From: Cephalotus follicularis
Lineage: Eukaryota; Streptophyta; Magnoliopsida; Oxalidales; Cephalotaceae
Direction: 5' to 3'
Assembly (NCBI GenBank): GCA_001972305.1
Contig: BDDD01000724.1
Coordinates: forward strand, 124,001 to 188,000
DNA length: 64,000 nucleotides
The stretch's first letter is position 1. Every line of letters begins with the position of its first letter. This document shows positions 1-13,040 of this stretch, in pieces. The notes beneath the pieces are model-generated. The model was not told the DNA's origin, did not search any database, and was given only the letters and a program-made list of their open reading frames with translations. The position numbers and the translations under genes were made by a program.

Positions 1-3000
1 CAGAGTCAACTTCTATGGTTGGAGGTACTCTGTATATATATGATTATTCTGCTAGAGTACTGATGGATTCAGGTGCATCACATTCATTTATATCTGCACA
101 TTTTGCATCTTGTTTAGATGTCACCCCTGACTGCTTGTCTTATACACTTGATGTGAGTACACTAACTGGGACTTCTATGTATACTAACTCGGTATATAGG
201 AGTTGTGAGATGTCTATGGCAGGCATTCCTTTATATGCAGATCTGATTGTACTGCCTATCCGTGACTTCGATGTGATATTGGGGATGGATTGGCTATCAG
301 CGCACCGTGCTCGTATGGATTGCTACCATAAGACTGTGGATTTTTGTCTACCCGACGGAACGACTTTTCAGGTAAAGGGAGACAAGGGATTTTCAACACC
401 GATCATATCTTTTATACGAGCATCGAGATACCTGGAGAAGGGATGCGAGGGATATTTGGCTTATGTTATTGACCGAAGGAGGGAGAAAGGCTTGAGTTTG
501 GAGGAAATTCCAGTTGTGTGCGAATTTCCAGATGTGTTTCCTGATGACTTGGGATCCTTACCGCCCAAGCGGAGTATGGAGTTCGTTATTGACCTTGTTC
601 CTGGAACGACTCCTATCTCTAAATCACCCTATCGGATGGCTCCGACTGAGTTGAGAGAGGTGAAGCTGCAGTTACAAGACCTTATTGATAAAGGTTTTGT
701 ACGACCCAGTGTTTCTCCAGGGGGTGCACCGGTACTGTTCGTCAAGAAGAAGGATGGGTCGATGAGACTCTGTATCGATTACCGAATGTTGAACAAAGAA
801 ACTATCAAGAATAAATATCCTTTACCCCACATTGAGGATTTATTTGATCAGTTGCAAGGATCGAGGGTGTTTTCTAAGCTCGATTTGAGAACGGGTTACC
901 ACCAGTTGCGAGTAAGGGAAGGGGACATTGAGAAAACTGCCTTCCGAACACGGTATGGTCACTACGAGTTCTTGGTGATGCCTTTCGGTTTTACCAATGC
1001 ACCGGCAGCTTTTATGTCATTAATGAATGACGTATTCCGACCGTACCTGGGCCAGTTCGTTGTGGTGTTTATAGATGATATACTGGTATACTCGAGGAGT
1101 GAGGAGGAACACGCTCAACATCTGAGGGTGGTATTACAGGTTCTCAGAGAACACTGATTGTACGCCGACTTTGGCAAATGTGAATTCTGGTTGGACCATG
1201 TGATCTTTCTCGGTCACATAGTATCTGGAGAAGGCTTGACGGTGGATCCGTCAAAGACTGAAGTAGTGAGGGACTGGCCGCAACCAAAGAATGTGGCGGA
1301 GGTGCGCAGTTTCCTTGGTTCGGCAGGATATTACCAGAGGTTTATCCAGAATTTCTCAAGGGTAGCCGAACCCTTGACCATACTGACTCAGAAAAAGACT
1401 CTTTCCGTCTGGGACGAGGACTGCGAGGCTAGCTTTCGTGAGCTGAAGGACCGGTTAGTTTCCGCTCCTATCTTGGCATTACCTGAGGGTAATGAGGGCT
1501 TTGCAGTGTACAGTGACACATCGGGTAAGGGCTTGGGCTGTGTGTTGATGCAGCGAGGCAAAGTGATTGCATATTCCTCGAGGAAGCTTAAACCGTACGA
1601 AGAAAACTACCCGACCCATGACCTTGAGCTTGCAGCTATCATCTTCGCCCTTCAAAAGTGGAGGCACTACCTGTATGGGGCGCAGTTTGAGATCTTCACC
1701 GATTATAAAAGCTTAAGGTATCTGTTTTGTCAAGATACACTGAACATGAGGCAGCGCAGGTGGGTGGAATTCTTCAATGACTATGACTGCAGTGTACAGT
1801 ACCACCAGGGGAAAGCGAATGTGGTCGCTGATGCCTTGAGCCGCAAGGCTATGCTTTCTAGTACTATGGTGTCACAATGGGAGATGCTGTAAGACTTCCA
1901 GGAATGGTGTCCGTTTAATCAGTCACCAGGGATCATTTTAGCAGACATGCGGGTAGAACCAGTGTTACTGCATCGCATTAAAGAGGCACAACCATATGAT
2001 CCCGAATTACAGAGAATTCGAGTGAATCTGGATTGGGAGTCTGATTTTAAAATACATGAAGAAGGTATTATGAGATATCGGGGACGTGTATGTCTTCCGA
2101 ATGAGCCTAAAGTGAAGGATGAGCTACTCCGCGGGGCTCATAAATCTATGCACAGTGTTCATCCTGGTAGCACGAAAATGTATCAAGACATCAAGAAGTG
2201 TTATTGGTGGCCCGACATGAAGCGGGAGATCGCTGAGTATNGTCAGCATCGTATGTGATAGGGATGCTATCTTCACTTCTAACTTCTGGAAGAGGTTTAA
2301 GTCAGCTTTCAGGACAAAGCTGAACTTGAGTACTGCCTTCCACCCTCAGACCGATGGGCAGTCTGAGCGTACCATCCAGACCTTGGAGGATATGCTGCAG
2401 GCTTGCGTTATTGACTTTGCTGCTACCTGGGAGGATCACATTCCTCTGATAGAGTTTTCTTACAATAATACCTATCATTCCAGTATCGGCATGGCACCGT
2501 TTGAGGCACTGTATGGGAGGAAGTGCAGATCCCCTGTGTGATGGGATGAAGTCGGGGAGCGACCTTTACTCAGGACTGAGCTAGTGGAGGAAACTTCAGA
2601 GAAGATCAGGACGATCAAGAAGAGGCTACCTGCTGCTTAGAGTCGGCAGAAGAGCTACACTGAAAGTGTGAAGAGAAGACCTCTGGTCTTTAACGTGGGT
2701 GCTCACGTGTTCTTGAAGGTATCACCCTGGAAGGGCGTGCAACGGTTTTGAAAGAAGGGCAAATTAGCTCCCCGCTACATTGGTCCTTTTGAGATTTTGG
2801 AGAGAGTCGGGGAGGTAGCTTATCAGCTTGCCTTACCTCCTGCACTGTCAAACGTACATGATGTCTTTCACATATCCATGCTGAGGAGTTATATCCCGGA
2901 CCCGTCACATGTCCTGGATTATGATACTGTTCCTGTATAGGATGATCTATCTTGTGAGGAGTTACCTGTGCGGATTCTCGATCGGAAGGCGCAGACCTTG

Positions 3001-3111
3001 AGGAACCAAACCATTTCCATGGTCAAGGTTCAATGGCAGTTTCACAAACCTGATGAGGCAACTTGGGAGCGTGCGGAGGACATCCGAGAACGCTACCCGC
3101 ACTTGTTCTAG
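1..3111 (+). pseudogene. A1 pol pseudogene: protease, RT, RNase H, integrase, chromodomain-like tail
   Basis: The protein once cut the polyprotein, copied element RNA and integrated the DNA. Visible in order: retropepsin active site [11 protein letters not shown] (about 54-86) and [12 protein letters not shown] with [16 protein letters not shown] (about 742-790), [12 protein letters not shown] and the catalytic FIDDILVYS (about 1069-1095); RNase H from about 1390 with [10 protein letters not shown] and [11 protein letters not shown]; the integrase zinc-binding start (GAHKSMHSVHPGSTKMY); the integrase C-terminal half with STAFHPQTDGQSERTIQ; and a tail ending ATWERAEDIRERYPHLF. In-frame stops at 1155, 1890, 2539, 2638, 2749 and 2938 break it. 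At 2241 an ambiguous base marks a change of frame and the loss of the second zinc pair plus the first half of the integrase core. RT catalytic residues are intact. Coding starts before the window. Confidence 0.93.
2241..2241. other. Single ambiguous base (N) at the integrase deletion junction
   Basis: The only N in the window. Left of it the reading frame is in the integrase zinc-binding region (...KREIAEY); right of it the sequence resumes in another frame at the second integrase Asp (VSIVCDRDA). Family members normally have roughly 100 residues between these points. The N therefore sits exactly on a deletion or an unresolved join in the assembly. Confidence 0.9.
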
Positions 3112-3142
3112 TGTTGTGTTAATTTCGAGGATGAAATTTCTT

Positions 3143-3156
3143 GAAGGAGGGGTGGA
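3143..3156 (+). promoter_or_regulatory. Polypurine tract of A1 (plus-strand primer)
   Basis: A purine-rich run GAAGGAGGGGTGGA lies immediately before the LTR start TGTAACGCCC and after the pol stop. This is the standard position of the RNase H-resistant plus-strand primer. The upstream AATTTCGAGGATGAAATTTC context recurs, with changes, beside elements E and F. Confidence 0.85.
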
Positions 3157-3330
3157 TGTAACGCCCGGTATTTTCCTGAATGTAATATTTCATTTATGAT
3201 GTAATCATTAAACTTGATTTAATGAGAATGTTGAGTTTTTTAACTCAAAGGATGCTTGCAAACCCTAATTATGGTCTTGGAGAAGGAATGTGTGTGACAA
3301 AGCTTGAAACGACACTGTTTTGGGAAAAAG

Positions 3331-4576
3331 ACATCGACGTCGTTGGAAAGACATCTACGCCATTGGGAACCAGGGCACACGTGATTGCAAGGGCATGCAC
3401 GTCGACAATGGTAGAAGGCATCGACACCTTCTTACCCAAAAGGAGAAAAGACATCGACGTCTAAGGAAAGACGTCGACGCCCTTTTTAAAGAACATCTGT
3501 CATGCTTTTTCGCTGGCAGAAGTAACATGCAAGGGGATCTTGGGGGCTTTACCAGACGCCTTTTCAAGTGCCTTGTGACGTGTTGAGCATGTCATTGTGT
3601 TGCCAGAAAAACTCAGAACATGCCCTCACATGGAACATGCAAAGGAATCCTCACATGCAACCTACAAGAGAAAGAATGGTTAAAGAATACAAAAGAATGA
3701 TGCAGAAACCTGGAAAGTGGGAGAGAACACGAGGAGGCCTGTTAAATGCCAGAAGAAGAATGTTGGGGGGGAGCCATCTGCATAAGAATAACCCTCCCCA
3801 CTTATCTTTCTCGTTTTAAAACACCAGAGGAAAGAAAAGAAAGAGAACAGTAGGTGTGAGAGCCACCATTGTTGAGCAAGGAAGCTTGGAGCTTGCACAC
3901 CCACTGCTAGGACGAACCAGGGAGCTTCCAAGCCGTACCTGGGGACTCAAGTGACTTCGTGGAATACTAAAAGAGGTGGACTTTCGGTTTCTAACTTGAG
4001 GCCAGAGGTAGGGGAAAGCCATACTGTAATTTTGAGTTTGATATTTATGCATGGTTTATGATTTTGGATGTACAAAATGCATGATTCTTGGAATGTTATT
4101 GTTACTGGATTGATGCCATAATATGCTAGATATGTTTTGAATATTTGCATGTTAGTTCCTTGCCTCGATTACCTGTTATTATGCATGATTATGGGTTGTT
4201 AGGGCCACTGTTTGTTAAGTCGTGGGGTAGAAGATGACTACTGCTGAAAAAGACAACGACGCCTTTTAAAATAACATCGACGTCTTTTTGGTTTTGCCCT
4301 GTTACTGATTGAAAGGGATCGACGTCTATGGAAAAACATCGACGCCCTAGGCTACCTACCTGGATTTGGATGTGAAAGACATCGACGCCTAAGGTTCCTA
4401 CCTTAACGAGTCGACGCCTTCAACAATACGCTGTCGTCTTAGGGTTCCAGACCTTGAGCGTCGACGCGTAAGATATGGACATCGACGCCTTCTGAAGAAG
4501 AACGCGCTGACACTGGGACTTGGACATCGACGCCTGACGTGAAAGACATCGACGCCTTTGGGAAAGACGTCAACGT
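3331..4576 (+). repeat. GTCGAC palindrome clusters in A1 LTR (AGAC dialect)
   Basis: About 15 copies of variants of AGACATCGACGTCTTT or AGACGTCGACGCC lie in two blocks, 3331-3480 and 4246-4576. Spacing is irregular, so this is not a simple tandem array. Most copies keep CGAC and the AGAC left flank; many show C-to-T or G-to-A type changes at CpG. Confidence 0.8.
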
Positions 4577-5159
4577 CTTTGTTACTGTTTGGGATTTTCT
4601 TCTTCTAACGACACGAAACGATCCCAATTCCTGTTAGAGTGCATTTGAGCATATGTATGCATTGCATATGCACTGTTTACTGCCTGATTGTATACTGTTT
4701 GTGAATTGTTTATGGTTTCTAAAGTATTGGTATTTTGAAATGCATATATGAACTCGAAATAGAATATTTTGAGTATGAAAATATGTATTAGTTAAATAAC
4801 GTATTTTCTACCGAACTGATAAACAATTTACACTACTGAAACTGTTACTGATATTTTCTACTGAAAATACCTATTTTCAAATGTTGTCAATTTTGGAAAC
4901 ATTTTGGAAAACAACTACCTGTTGTCGATCAAATAGATCATTAATGTTTACTGTACTGTTACTGTTTGAATTCACTGTTTGCTCTGTGAATTGTTATGTG
5001 ATTGTGTTTGAGCTACTAGTTGCATGGCGGAGGTTGCCAGCGCCGACTAGTGGTAGGGTTGTACCTAGGGGCCAGGAGCATGGCTAGGTGACTCACTGTA
5101 CTGTTGCCTCGCTCGGTTGCCCGAAGTGGGGACCGTGGTGGTAGTGTAGCGTGGGGCCA

Positions 5160-5340
5160 GGAGTTGGCGGTGCTATATACTGTTGTTGTGGTCCTGTGTG
5201 GACATACTGCCTGTTGTGGTCCTATGTGGACATCCTGACTGTTGTTGTGGTCCTATGAGGACATACTGTACTGTACTGTTTATTGGTCCTTTACGGACAT
5301 TACTAAGATTGTTGATGTAGCCCTGGCCGGGTCACGACTG
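5160..5340 (+). repeat. Short tandem repeat, about 30-bp unit, in A1 LTR
   Basis: The unit TGTGGTCCTATGTGGACAT plus a spacer of the ACTGTTGT type occurs four to five times with small changes. Similar diverged units lie at 9120-9210 on the other strand and at 31850-31930, so the repeat is part of the LTR family rather than local slippage. Confidence 0.7.
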
Positions 5341-5931
5341 TACTGTTACTGTATACATATATTTCTTATATATGTAACACCGATATTTTACTGTACTGGT
5401 ATACGTATATATATTTTCATATATGTATAAACTGGGTCTCCACTGCACTGCATCATTTATGCATTCATATCATGACATGCATTATGTTAATCCCGAATTA
5501 CTGTTATGACTTAGCCGAGTGAGGACAAAGGCTAACCCCCTACTTTACATATTGATGCAGCAGACTGTTGGATCGGCACGGACGAAGATCAAGTAGTTAT
5601 ATTCTTGATTTTTTTTTATCTTCCTGTTTTGCATTAAACCCATGTGGATTATGATTTTTGGGATGTACCATTGTTATGGTTATGTTTCTGAATGAATTTT
5701 ATATTGTACTATAATTTCACGCTCTGTTTTATGGGTGATTATTTGTGATGACTGGTATTTGTGTAGCGTGCGGTATGGGAAGCACGTTACGAGTTGCAGC
5801 TTATGAACTCGATATGCTTCCGCAACTGTTATTCTTGAAAAAGTTTAGACCTTATGGTTTTACATGAGTTGTATTTTATATTAATTGCCTTTGCCGCTTT
5901 TATGTGGCGTTTTTATAAACGGGGTGTGACA

Positions 5932-8525
5932 ATAGTAGTTCTTCATGGGTATTAGATACTAGATATGGAACTAATCTTTGCAATTCATTGCAAGGACTAA
6001 GAAAACTTAGAAAGCTTGGAGCAGGAGAACTGGACTTGAGGCTTGGGAATGGATCTTGGATCATTGCTCAAGCTGTGGTGTTTATGATATTTGTTTGTGT
6101 AATAATTTTATTTTGACATTAGATCCATGTTATTATGTAATGAATATTGTTCGGAACATTGTAAGTGTTTCTCACTTATGTTTATTGGGTTTGGAGCTTA
6201 GATTCTGAGATATTGGATGTTTTATATATTCAAACAATGTTTGTGTTGGTAATGGTGCTATCGACAATGGATCATATGTTTTAAATACTTCACAATCAAA
6301 TATCTTGTCCATTGAGAAAATTAATCATAGGAAAAGACAAAGAGAAACTAAGCTGAATAAAACTTTTACTTGGCATTGTAGACTTGGTCATCTTAGTGAT
6401 GCTAGACTATCACAGTTGGTTAACGGTGATCTTCTTAATATCAAGGACTTAGAGTCCTATCCAACTTGTGAATCCTGTTTATTGGGAAAGATGACCAAAT
6501 CTCCCTTCTCTGGTCAAGGAGAAAGGGCTGTGGACTCAGTGGGCTTAGTACATACTGACGTATGTGGTCCTATGTCATTCAGTGCTCGAGGAGGTTACAT
6601 CTTCTCCATAACCTTTACCGATGATTTATCTAGGTATGGTTATGTGTATCTGATGAAACACAAGTCAAAATCCTTTGAGAAATTTAAGGAGTTCAGGCTT
6701 GAAGTAGAAAAATCGATAGGTAAATCAATTAAAATACTTCGGTTAGACCGAGGTGGCGAATGCCTGTCACCTGAATTCCTAGGTTATCTTAGAGATAACG
6801 GAATTCTATCTCAGTGGACACCTCCTAGAACACCACAGCATAATGGTGTGTCCGAAAGGAGAAGTCGGACCTTGTTGGACATGGGTCGATCGATGATGTT
6901 TTTTACTGACCTTCCTACCTATCTCTGGGGTTATGCCCTAGATACAGCTGCAAATATCTTGAATCAGATTCCTTCAAAATCTATACCTTCCACTCCATAC
7001 CAGGTATGGTCAGAGAGGAAACCCAGCCTGAACCATTTAAAGGTTTGGGGCTGTCCGGCTTATGTCAAGAGGCTTGACGCAGAAAAGGTAGAAGCGTGGT
7101 CGGACCGTTGCAGGTTTGTGGGGTACCCTAAAGAAACTAAAGGATACTACTTCTACCACCCTAGCGAACAAAGAATATTTGTTTCGCGAAATGCTGTGTT
7201 CCTAGAGAAGGAATACCTTCTTGAAGGAAACAGTGGGAGTAAATTGGAACTTAAGGTGTTACCACAGGGAGAAACCACACAGGAGTTGGAGGACTTGGAG
7301 TTTAGACCTTCAACAGACAAAGCTGAGATTGGATCTCAGGCTGAGAATGGTTCTCAGATAGGTGAAGCTCCTTTGAGGAGATCAGGAAGAGTCCCATTAT
7401 CACCTGAGAGGTATGGTTTCCTCATTGATGGTACTGATGATATCAAAGTCATTGAAGATGACGAGACTGACAGCTATCAGGAGGCAGTGTAGGGCACTGA
7501 ATCTGACGCATGGCTAGGAGCCATGAAATCCGAGATGGATTCCATGTGCTCCAACAAAATTTAGAATTTGGTTGAAGCACCCGAAGGCATTGTGCCTATT
7601 GGCTGCAAATGGATCTTCAAGAAGAAGATGAATGCATATGGAAAAATCGACACTTATAAAGCTTGATTAGTGGTGTGCAAGCTCGAACGGTCCATATATA
7701 CACTAAAGCAAGCATCACGTCGCTGGAATCTACGTTTTGATGAAGCGGTCAAAGCTTTTCACTTCATTAAAAATGTAGATGAGCCCTATGTTTATCGAAA
7801 GCAACAGGGACCTAGTATCACTTTCTTAGTGCTATATGTAGATGACATCCTACTCATTGGGAATGATGTAGGGATGCTGCAATCTGCAAAGATATGTCCA
7901 ACTAAGAACTTTTCCATGAAGGATTTGGGATAAGCCACCTATATATTGGGTATTAGGATCTTCAGGGATAGATCCAATAGGTTGCTTGGGCTTTCCCAAA
8001 GCCAGCACATCAGCAAGGTGCTGAAAAGGTTTAGCATGGAGAATTCCAAGAGAGGCCAATTGCCAATAGGCGAAGGAATTCATCTTTCTCGAAAGATGTC
8101 TCCTCAGACATCTGAAGAGAGAGCACACATGAGTCGGATACCTTATGCTTCGGCAATAGGGTCGATCATGTAAGCCATGTTATGTACTAGGCCTGATGTC
8201 ACACGTGTCCTGGGTATGGCAAGTAAATTTTAGTCTGATCCCGGTGAGAAGCACTGGGAAGTGGTCAAGGGAATTCTGAAGTACCTTAGAAGGACTCAGG
8301 ATATCTTCTTGATCTATGAAAAGGATAGTGAGCTGAAATTGAAGAGCTTCACAGACTCCGGTTTTGATAGTGATCCTGATGATCACAAATCTTTCTCTGG
8401 ATACGTCTTTGTAATTAATGGTGGAGCTGTGAGCTGGCGCAGTTCAAAGCAAGGAAATATTGCAGATTCTACCACAGAAGCCGAGTACATAGCAGCCTCA
8501 GACGTCGTCAAGGAGCGTGTTTGGA
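5932..8525 (+). pseudogene. Ty1/copia pol remnant: protease, integrase, RT, RNase H (cut at both ends)
   Basis: A decayed copia polyprotein, not related to S by eye. Left end: protease start SSSSWVLDTR, where the third active-site residue is Arg instead of Gly. From 6254 to 7489 one long open stretch holds the pre-integrase HHCC region (WHCRLGHLS, CESCLLGK) and the integrase core: first Asp in VHTDVCGPM, second in LDRGGE, Glu in NGVSERRSRT. RT follows with GCKWIFKKK, then about 80 residues are missing before CKLERSIYTLKQAS, and YVDDILLIG is intact at about 7834. RNase H has CTRPDVT, SWRSSKQ and TEAEY. Stops at 7490, 7562, 7664, 7931, 8171 and 8231 interrupt it in one frame. A1 inserted at the left end, and LTR A3 cuts it off at 8525 after KERVW. 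Confidence 0.93.
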
Positions 8526-9933
8526 TGTCACGCCCCGCTTTCGGTAACACACATAAAAGTGGTAAAGGCAATTAACATGTAAGATTCAGCTTATGCAAAT
8601 ACCATAAAATATAAACTTTTCAAACATCATATCAGTTACGGAAGTATTAAAACTTATAAGCTGAAAAACACGTAACGTGCATCCCATACTACACGTTACC
8701 GATACATGTCTGTCATAGTTAAAAGCCTACAAAACGGAGCGTGATCCAAATTACATTATTCAGTAACATCAAAAGTCAAGTAAACTGAAAAATACGGTAC
8801 ACAACACCCAAAGGGACATAACCCCGAGTAAAACATTATTAAAACTTGTACTTCATCCATGCTGATTCCCAAAACCCGTCCACTACATCAATTTGTAAAG
8901 GAGGGGGTTAGCCTTTGTCCTCACTCGGCTAAGTCATAAGAGCAGTTGGGATCAACATTAATTGCATGTCATGTAATGTATGCATAGATGATGCAGTGCA
9001 GTAAAAACACCAGTTTATATATATATGAAAATATATATACGTTTGACGGTATAGTAAAATATCAGTATGGACATATATATGAAAATATATGTATGCAATA
9101 ACAGTACAGTAGTAACTCGGAGAGGACTACATCAACAGGCACATTAGTGTCTGAATAGGACCAGTAAACAGTATAGTATGTCCACAAAGGGACCACAAAC
9201 AAGCAGTCAATATGTACAACGCCACCAACTCCTTGCCCCACATTGCACTCTCACTTCGGTCCCGTCTCCAGACAACCAAGCAATACAAGAGTACAGTACA
9301 GTGAGTTACCCAGCCAACTCCTGGCCCCTAGGTCAACCCTGCCACTAGTAATTGCTGGCAGCCCCCGCCACGTAACTAGTACGACTCAAGCATAAACAAA
9401 GTAATTTCACAGAGCATGAACAGTGAACAGTCATAGTAAACAGTGCAGTAACAGTACAGTAATGATCGTTAGATCAACACAGGCAGTTCATTTCAAAATA
9501 TTTTCGAAAGTCATAAACATTTGAAATATGTACTTCCAATAGATAGAAAATACTTTAAACAGTTTCAGTAGTGGAAATTGCTTCCCTGTTTGTTCGAAAA
9601 TACGTTATTATCCAATATAAATATTTTCGTACTCAAAACAGTGTGTTCCGAAATCATGTATGCATTTTTAAATATCGTAACTTAGAAATCATAATCAATT
9701 TATAGACAGTCAATAAACAGGCAGTAAACAGTACATATGCAATGCATACAAATGCTCAAATGCATTCTAACTGAAATCGGGATCATCGCCAATTAAAATC
9801 GTAAAGATTGTCCAAACAGGACTCTAAAGCGTCGACGTTTTTCCCCTGGTCGTTGACGCTTATGTCCTCTAAGCGTCGACGCTCGATGCTTTGTGTCAGC
9901 GCTTTCTGTACCCTAGGCGTCGATGTCTTCTCG
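8526..9933 (-). repeat. LTR fragment A3 (A family, minus, truncated)
   Basis: It starts TGTCACGCCCCG, the reverse complement of an A-family LTR end. It matches the last part of the A1 LTR on the opposite strand, including the conserved block at 8893-8939 and the GGTCC repeat near 9120-9210. It stops at 9933, where a different LTR end begins, so only about the last half of the LTR remains. It is inserted in the copia RNase H; TTGGA precedes it, but no second copy was found. Confidence 0.8.
9826..9926 (-). repeat. GTCGAC palindrome cluster in A3 (AAGC dialect)
   Basis: Five copies of AAGCGTCGACGTTT-type sequence (AAGCGTCGACGCTCG, GTCAGCGCTTT, AGGCGTCGATGTC) lie at the truncated end. A1 has the AGAC form in the equivalent region, so the dialect differs within the A family. 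Confidence 0.75.
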
Positions 9934-10790
9934 TGTCAAACCCGTTTCCTACTGAGACAGATGTGACAATCACGTGGTAAACCTCCTTTCGGAAACCACC
10001 ACGTGATATCTTGAAACCTGAAATTTCTTTAAAAACAATTTCATCAAAAAATAAGATAAGCTTTCTAAAAACTTGAAAATTTTTCTAACTCTTAAATTTT
10101 TACGAAAATCGGGCATGTAGTATCCGTTTATCGGACTATGCCCACTGTAAAGAAAAACGCAGTTTATAATCACACTCCCGAAGGAGGAATTAACAGTTTA
10201 TAATTGGGCTAAGCTCTCAGCAAACCACAATTTAAAACAATAACATGTATGGGTTGGGCTCAGTCTCAACCATATTATCAAAGCAAGAAAAATAAATCTA
10301 TAGGGCTCGGCCCTTTAAAAGCAAAACCATAAAATGAAATCATTTATATAAAACATAAGTAAATGCATAATTAAAATATTGATGTAATGCTGTTATGCAT
10401 GCATTGAACCCTGGTAACATGCCCTGCCCTCGTGGTCCATCATCCACAGAAAGAATCTAACAATCATCTACCTCTATCTGGAAGGGGAAAGAAAAAGGAA
10501 GGGGTTAGTCCAAATGACTAAGTGAGTAGAAGCAACAAAATACATCTCCGTAGGAGCGAAACAGATATACAACAGCAACAAAAACATATATGTCCACAGG
10601 GGCCAATGCGGATATAATAGCAAGGAGATAAGGTGAGTATACAATCAATCAACGTGTCATTTCAATATGAATGTTCAATTGGAATACCAATAGAGGGCTC
10701 AAAGCAAACGATTAAGGAATCGATTTCAAATCAAGCTACTACCGGCAAAGAACGAAGGAGCCACCAGCGGAAGGTATAACATTCATATCC
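9934..10790 (-). repeat. LTR end fragment B4 (B family, minus); right edge uncertain
   Basis: It begins TGTCAAACCCG and contains the reverse complement of the B-family signature (GGGCATGTAGTATCC, CGGACTATGCCC, about 10110-10145) that appears on the plus strand near 15925, 41180 and 53210. A GGGGTTAGTCCAAATGACT block at 10501 resembles the conserved LTR block. The right boundary is set by a change of orientation of recognisable B sequence near 10.8 kb and is approximate. Confidence 0.65.
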
Positions 10791-12399
10791 TCGGTTTTTG
10801 GCTATCATGTTTTTGCCATGCTTGTGTGTCACCATTGCTAGTCTTTGGTGACACCAATTCAATTCATGTGATGATGTGGTGATCCTTGTGGCTTGTGTTT
10901 ATGCCAAAATGGATTTGTTTTGGGTGTCTTTTCACTGCCATGGTTATGTTTTAAAGTTTTGTTCTGCACACTTTACGCCTAAGTCCGTTTTTGGCTCCGG
11001 AGACGCATTACTATTTTCATCAACCAATGGGTTGATCGAAGGTTTTTGAGGCTGGTTATGGCGTAACCGGAGGTCGAGCAATATAGCCATAGCTCCGGCG
11101 AGGTGTGACAGCACCTATTCTCGGTGAGTCTCAGGCATAGACGCATAGAGCCGAAGGTTATATGGCATTTTTCTGAAGTGGGCGGAGTTGTTGAAGTTCG
11201 GCGAGTCAACTCAGTGACTTAAACTCACTGCCGGCTGTGACTGTAACGCCCCTTATCCGAGTTCACTTGATACTCAAAACGAAACTCAAGGATCCGGTGC
11301 GTTACGGGGGTGAAACCTTTATCCTTTTAAACGACATTGTTTATATCCTCATAACTTCAAAATATGCTTTGAATTATCATTAATCATTTTTATCATAAAC
11401 TTCACAAGATACCTTTACAATCTTTAACACCAACTTTTAGAATTATCATACTTCTCACTTGAAACCATTAATCACAATGATGGTCATTTCTAATGGCGAT
11501 ACATAACAGTGGAAACATCACATCGTACTTGATAACTTGATATCTTCAAATATCCTTATTTCTAAAAATATTCTCATATTCGTAACAATTTACACCAAAT
11601 TATAAAGCTCAAATATATTCTATAACTTTCAGCACCAACTTCTAAACAACAACATTTTATGAAAATGTCGTAATTATAGCGTTCATTTCTATGCATATAT
11701 GTCTACACGTCATTTTTCATAATACCTTACACAACGGAAAACATAGACTTGTTATAACAACATTATACAGTGGAAACATAAACTCATTACGTCAAAAGCA
11801 GTTGATCCAAAACCATACTTTCTTTCCAAAACTTCATTTACGAACTTTCTCTAAAGCTCGCAATTCCACTTTCGATCATCTCTTGGAAAACATTTTATTT
11901 GGAAACAAAAATGTTGAAAGGAGTGAGCTCAAATAGACCAGTAAGAATTATGGTTATAAAAAAAACATTTTCGAAATTCCTTTTTGAAAATCATTGGCAT
12001 ATAATATAGCCATACTTTTGAAAACATCATTAAAATCCTTTTTGAAAACATTTCAAAAATCCTTTTGAAAAAATCGTTAAAATCCTTTTCAAAACATTTT
12101 GAAAATCATTTCCTTTCAAAATCATATTCTTTTCTGTTCATATCTCATGAAACAGAACTTTTGAAAAGTAACTGAGGGGTCATAAAAACATAAAAACAGA
12201 CCCAATTGAACCAGTCACCGGGGCATTGTGCACTTCCCCGATCACCAACTTACATCACATGCATGTCCGTGAGCACTCTCCACTCGTAACATTAATCTTC
12301 ACTAGATTAATCCTCCCTGTATCGTAATCCAGTAGTTGTTCATCTCAGTTCGTTGCATTTTCCATTTTGTAAAACCATTTCATAAAACATTTCTTAATA

Positions 12400-12670
12400 C
12401 TTCAAGTGATCAGCTCAAAGCATTAATAAAACAATTTTGTTAAACATTTGTAAAAACTTAATTTAAAACATTTTTGAAAAACATTTTGAAAGCATTTGTA
12501 AAACTGAATTTAAAACATTTCTGTTAAACATTTTGAAAACATTTGTAAAACTAAATTTAAAAAATTTTTGTAAAACATTTTGAAAACATTTGTAAAACTG
12601 AATTTAAAACATTTTTGTAAAACATTTGGAAAACATTTGTAAAACTGAAAATATTTTTTGTAAAACTGAA
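12400..12670 (-). repeat. AT-rich tandem repeat in C1
   Basis: Imperfect units of AAACATTTTGAAAACATTTG with variable spacers repeat about eight times. Long low-complexity translations here are products of the repeat and not genes. Confidence 0.75.
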
Positions 12671-13040
12671 CAAAATTTCGTAAAAGGCATAATTTTCCAG
12701 AAAATACTTTAAAATAAGTACCATACTTAGGCAAAATATAGAATTTTTGTTAAAATATTTTTGGTATATAAAAATAGCATTTTTTCCTTACCACCATAAA
12801 ATACTTTAGAAAGGTGATTAGGAATCATTACCTTGCATTAAACTCCTTCATCCTTTGTCTACACTGGACTACCTCCTACACTGAAATCTCAACAGAAATC
12901 CCCTTCTTTTTCTCTTCTCCTCTCTTTTCTCTCCTTCTTTCTCTCCTTCTTCTTTCTCTCTTTCTTTCCCTCTCTTCTTCTTTCTCTCCCGTCTACCTCT
13001 TCTCTCTTCTTTCTACCGAATGCACTGAGAATGGAGCAGT

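Larger units (their letters stand above)
1..5931 (+). mobile_element. Ty3/gypsy chromovirus-type element A1 (3' part)
   Basis: The 3' portion of an LTR retrotransposon whose 5' LTR and gag lie before the window. It holds a broken pol gene, a polypurine tract and a complete 3' LTR ending in CA at 5931. The domain order protease, reverse transcriptase, RNase H, integrase is that of Ty3/gypsy, and the last pol residues look like the chromodomain-type tail of plant chromoviruses; the long LTR suggests a Tekay/Del-like clade (inference). Right after the LTR the sequence becomes a copia protease relic, so A1 inserted into that copia element; ATAGT (5932-5936) would be its target duplication, but the left copy is outside the window. 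Confidence 0.92.
3157..5931 (+). repeat. A1 3' LTR (about 2.78 kb)
   Basis: It begins TGTAACGCCCGGTATTTTCC after the polypurine tract and ends GGGGTGTGACA. The 3' half matches, by eye, the minus-strand LTR fragment at 8526-9933 and the right part of LTR H (30534-32543). The LTR carries two blocks of GTCGAC-core palindromes, a short tandem repeat near 5160-5340, and a conserved block at 5508-5549 (ACTTAGCCGAGTGAGG...). Confidence 0.9.

Noticed and set aside
4246-4576. CRISPR-like array of short repeats
   Set aside because: Unit about 14-18 bp, spacing irregular, each repeat itself palindromic, set in a plant LTR; no cas genes.
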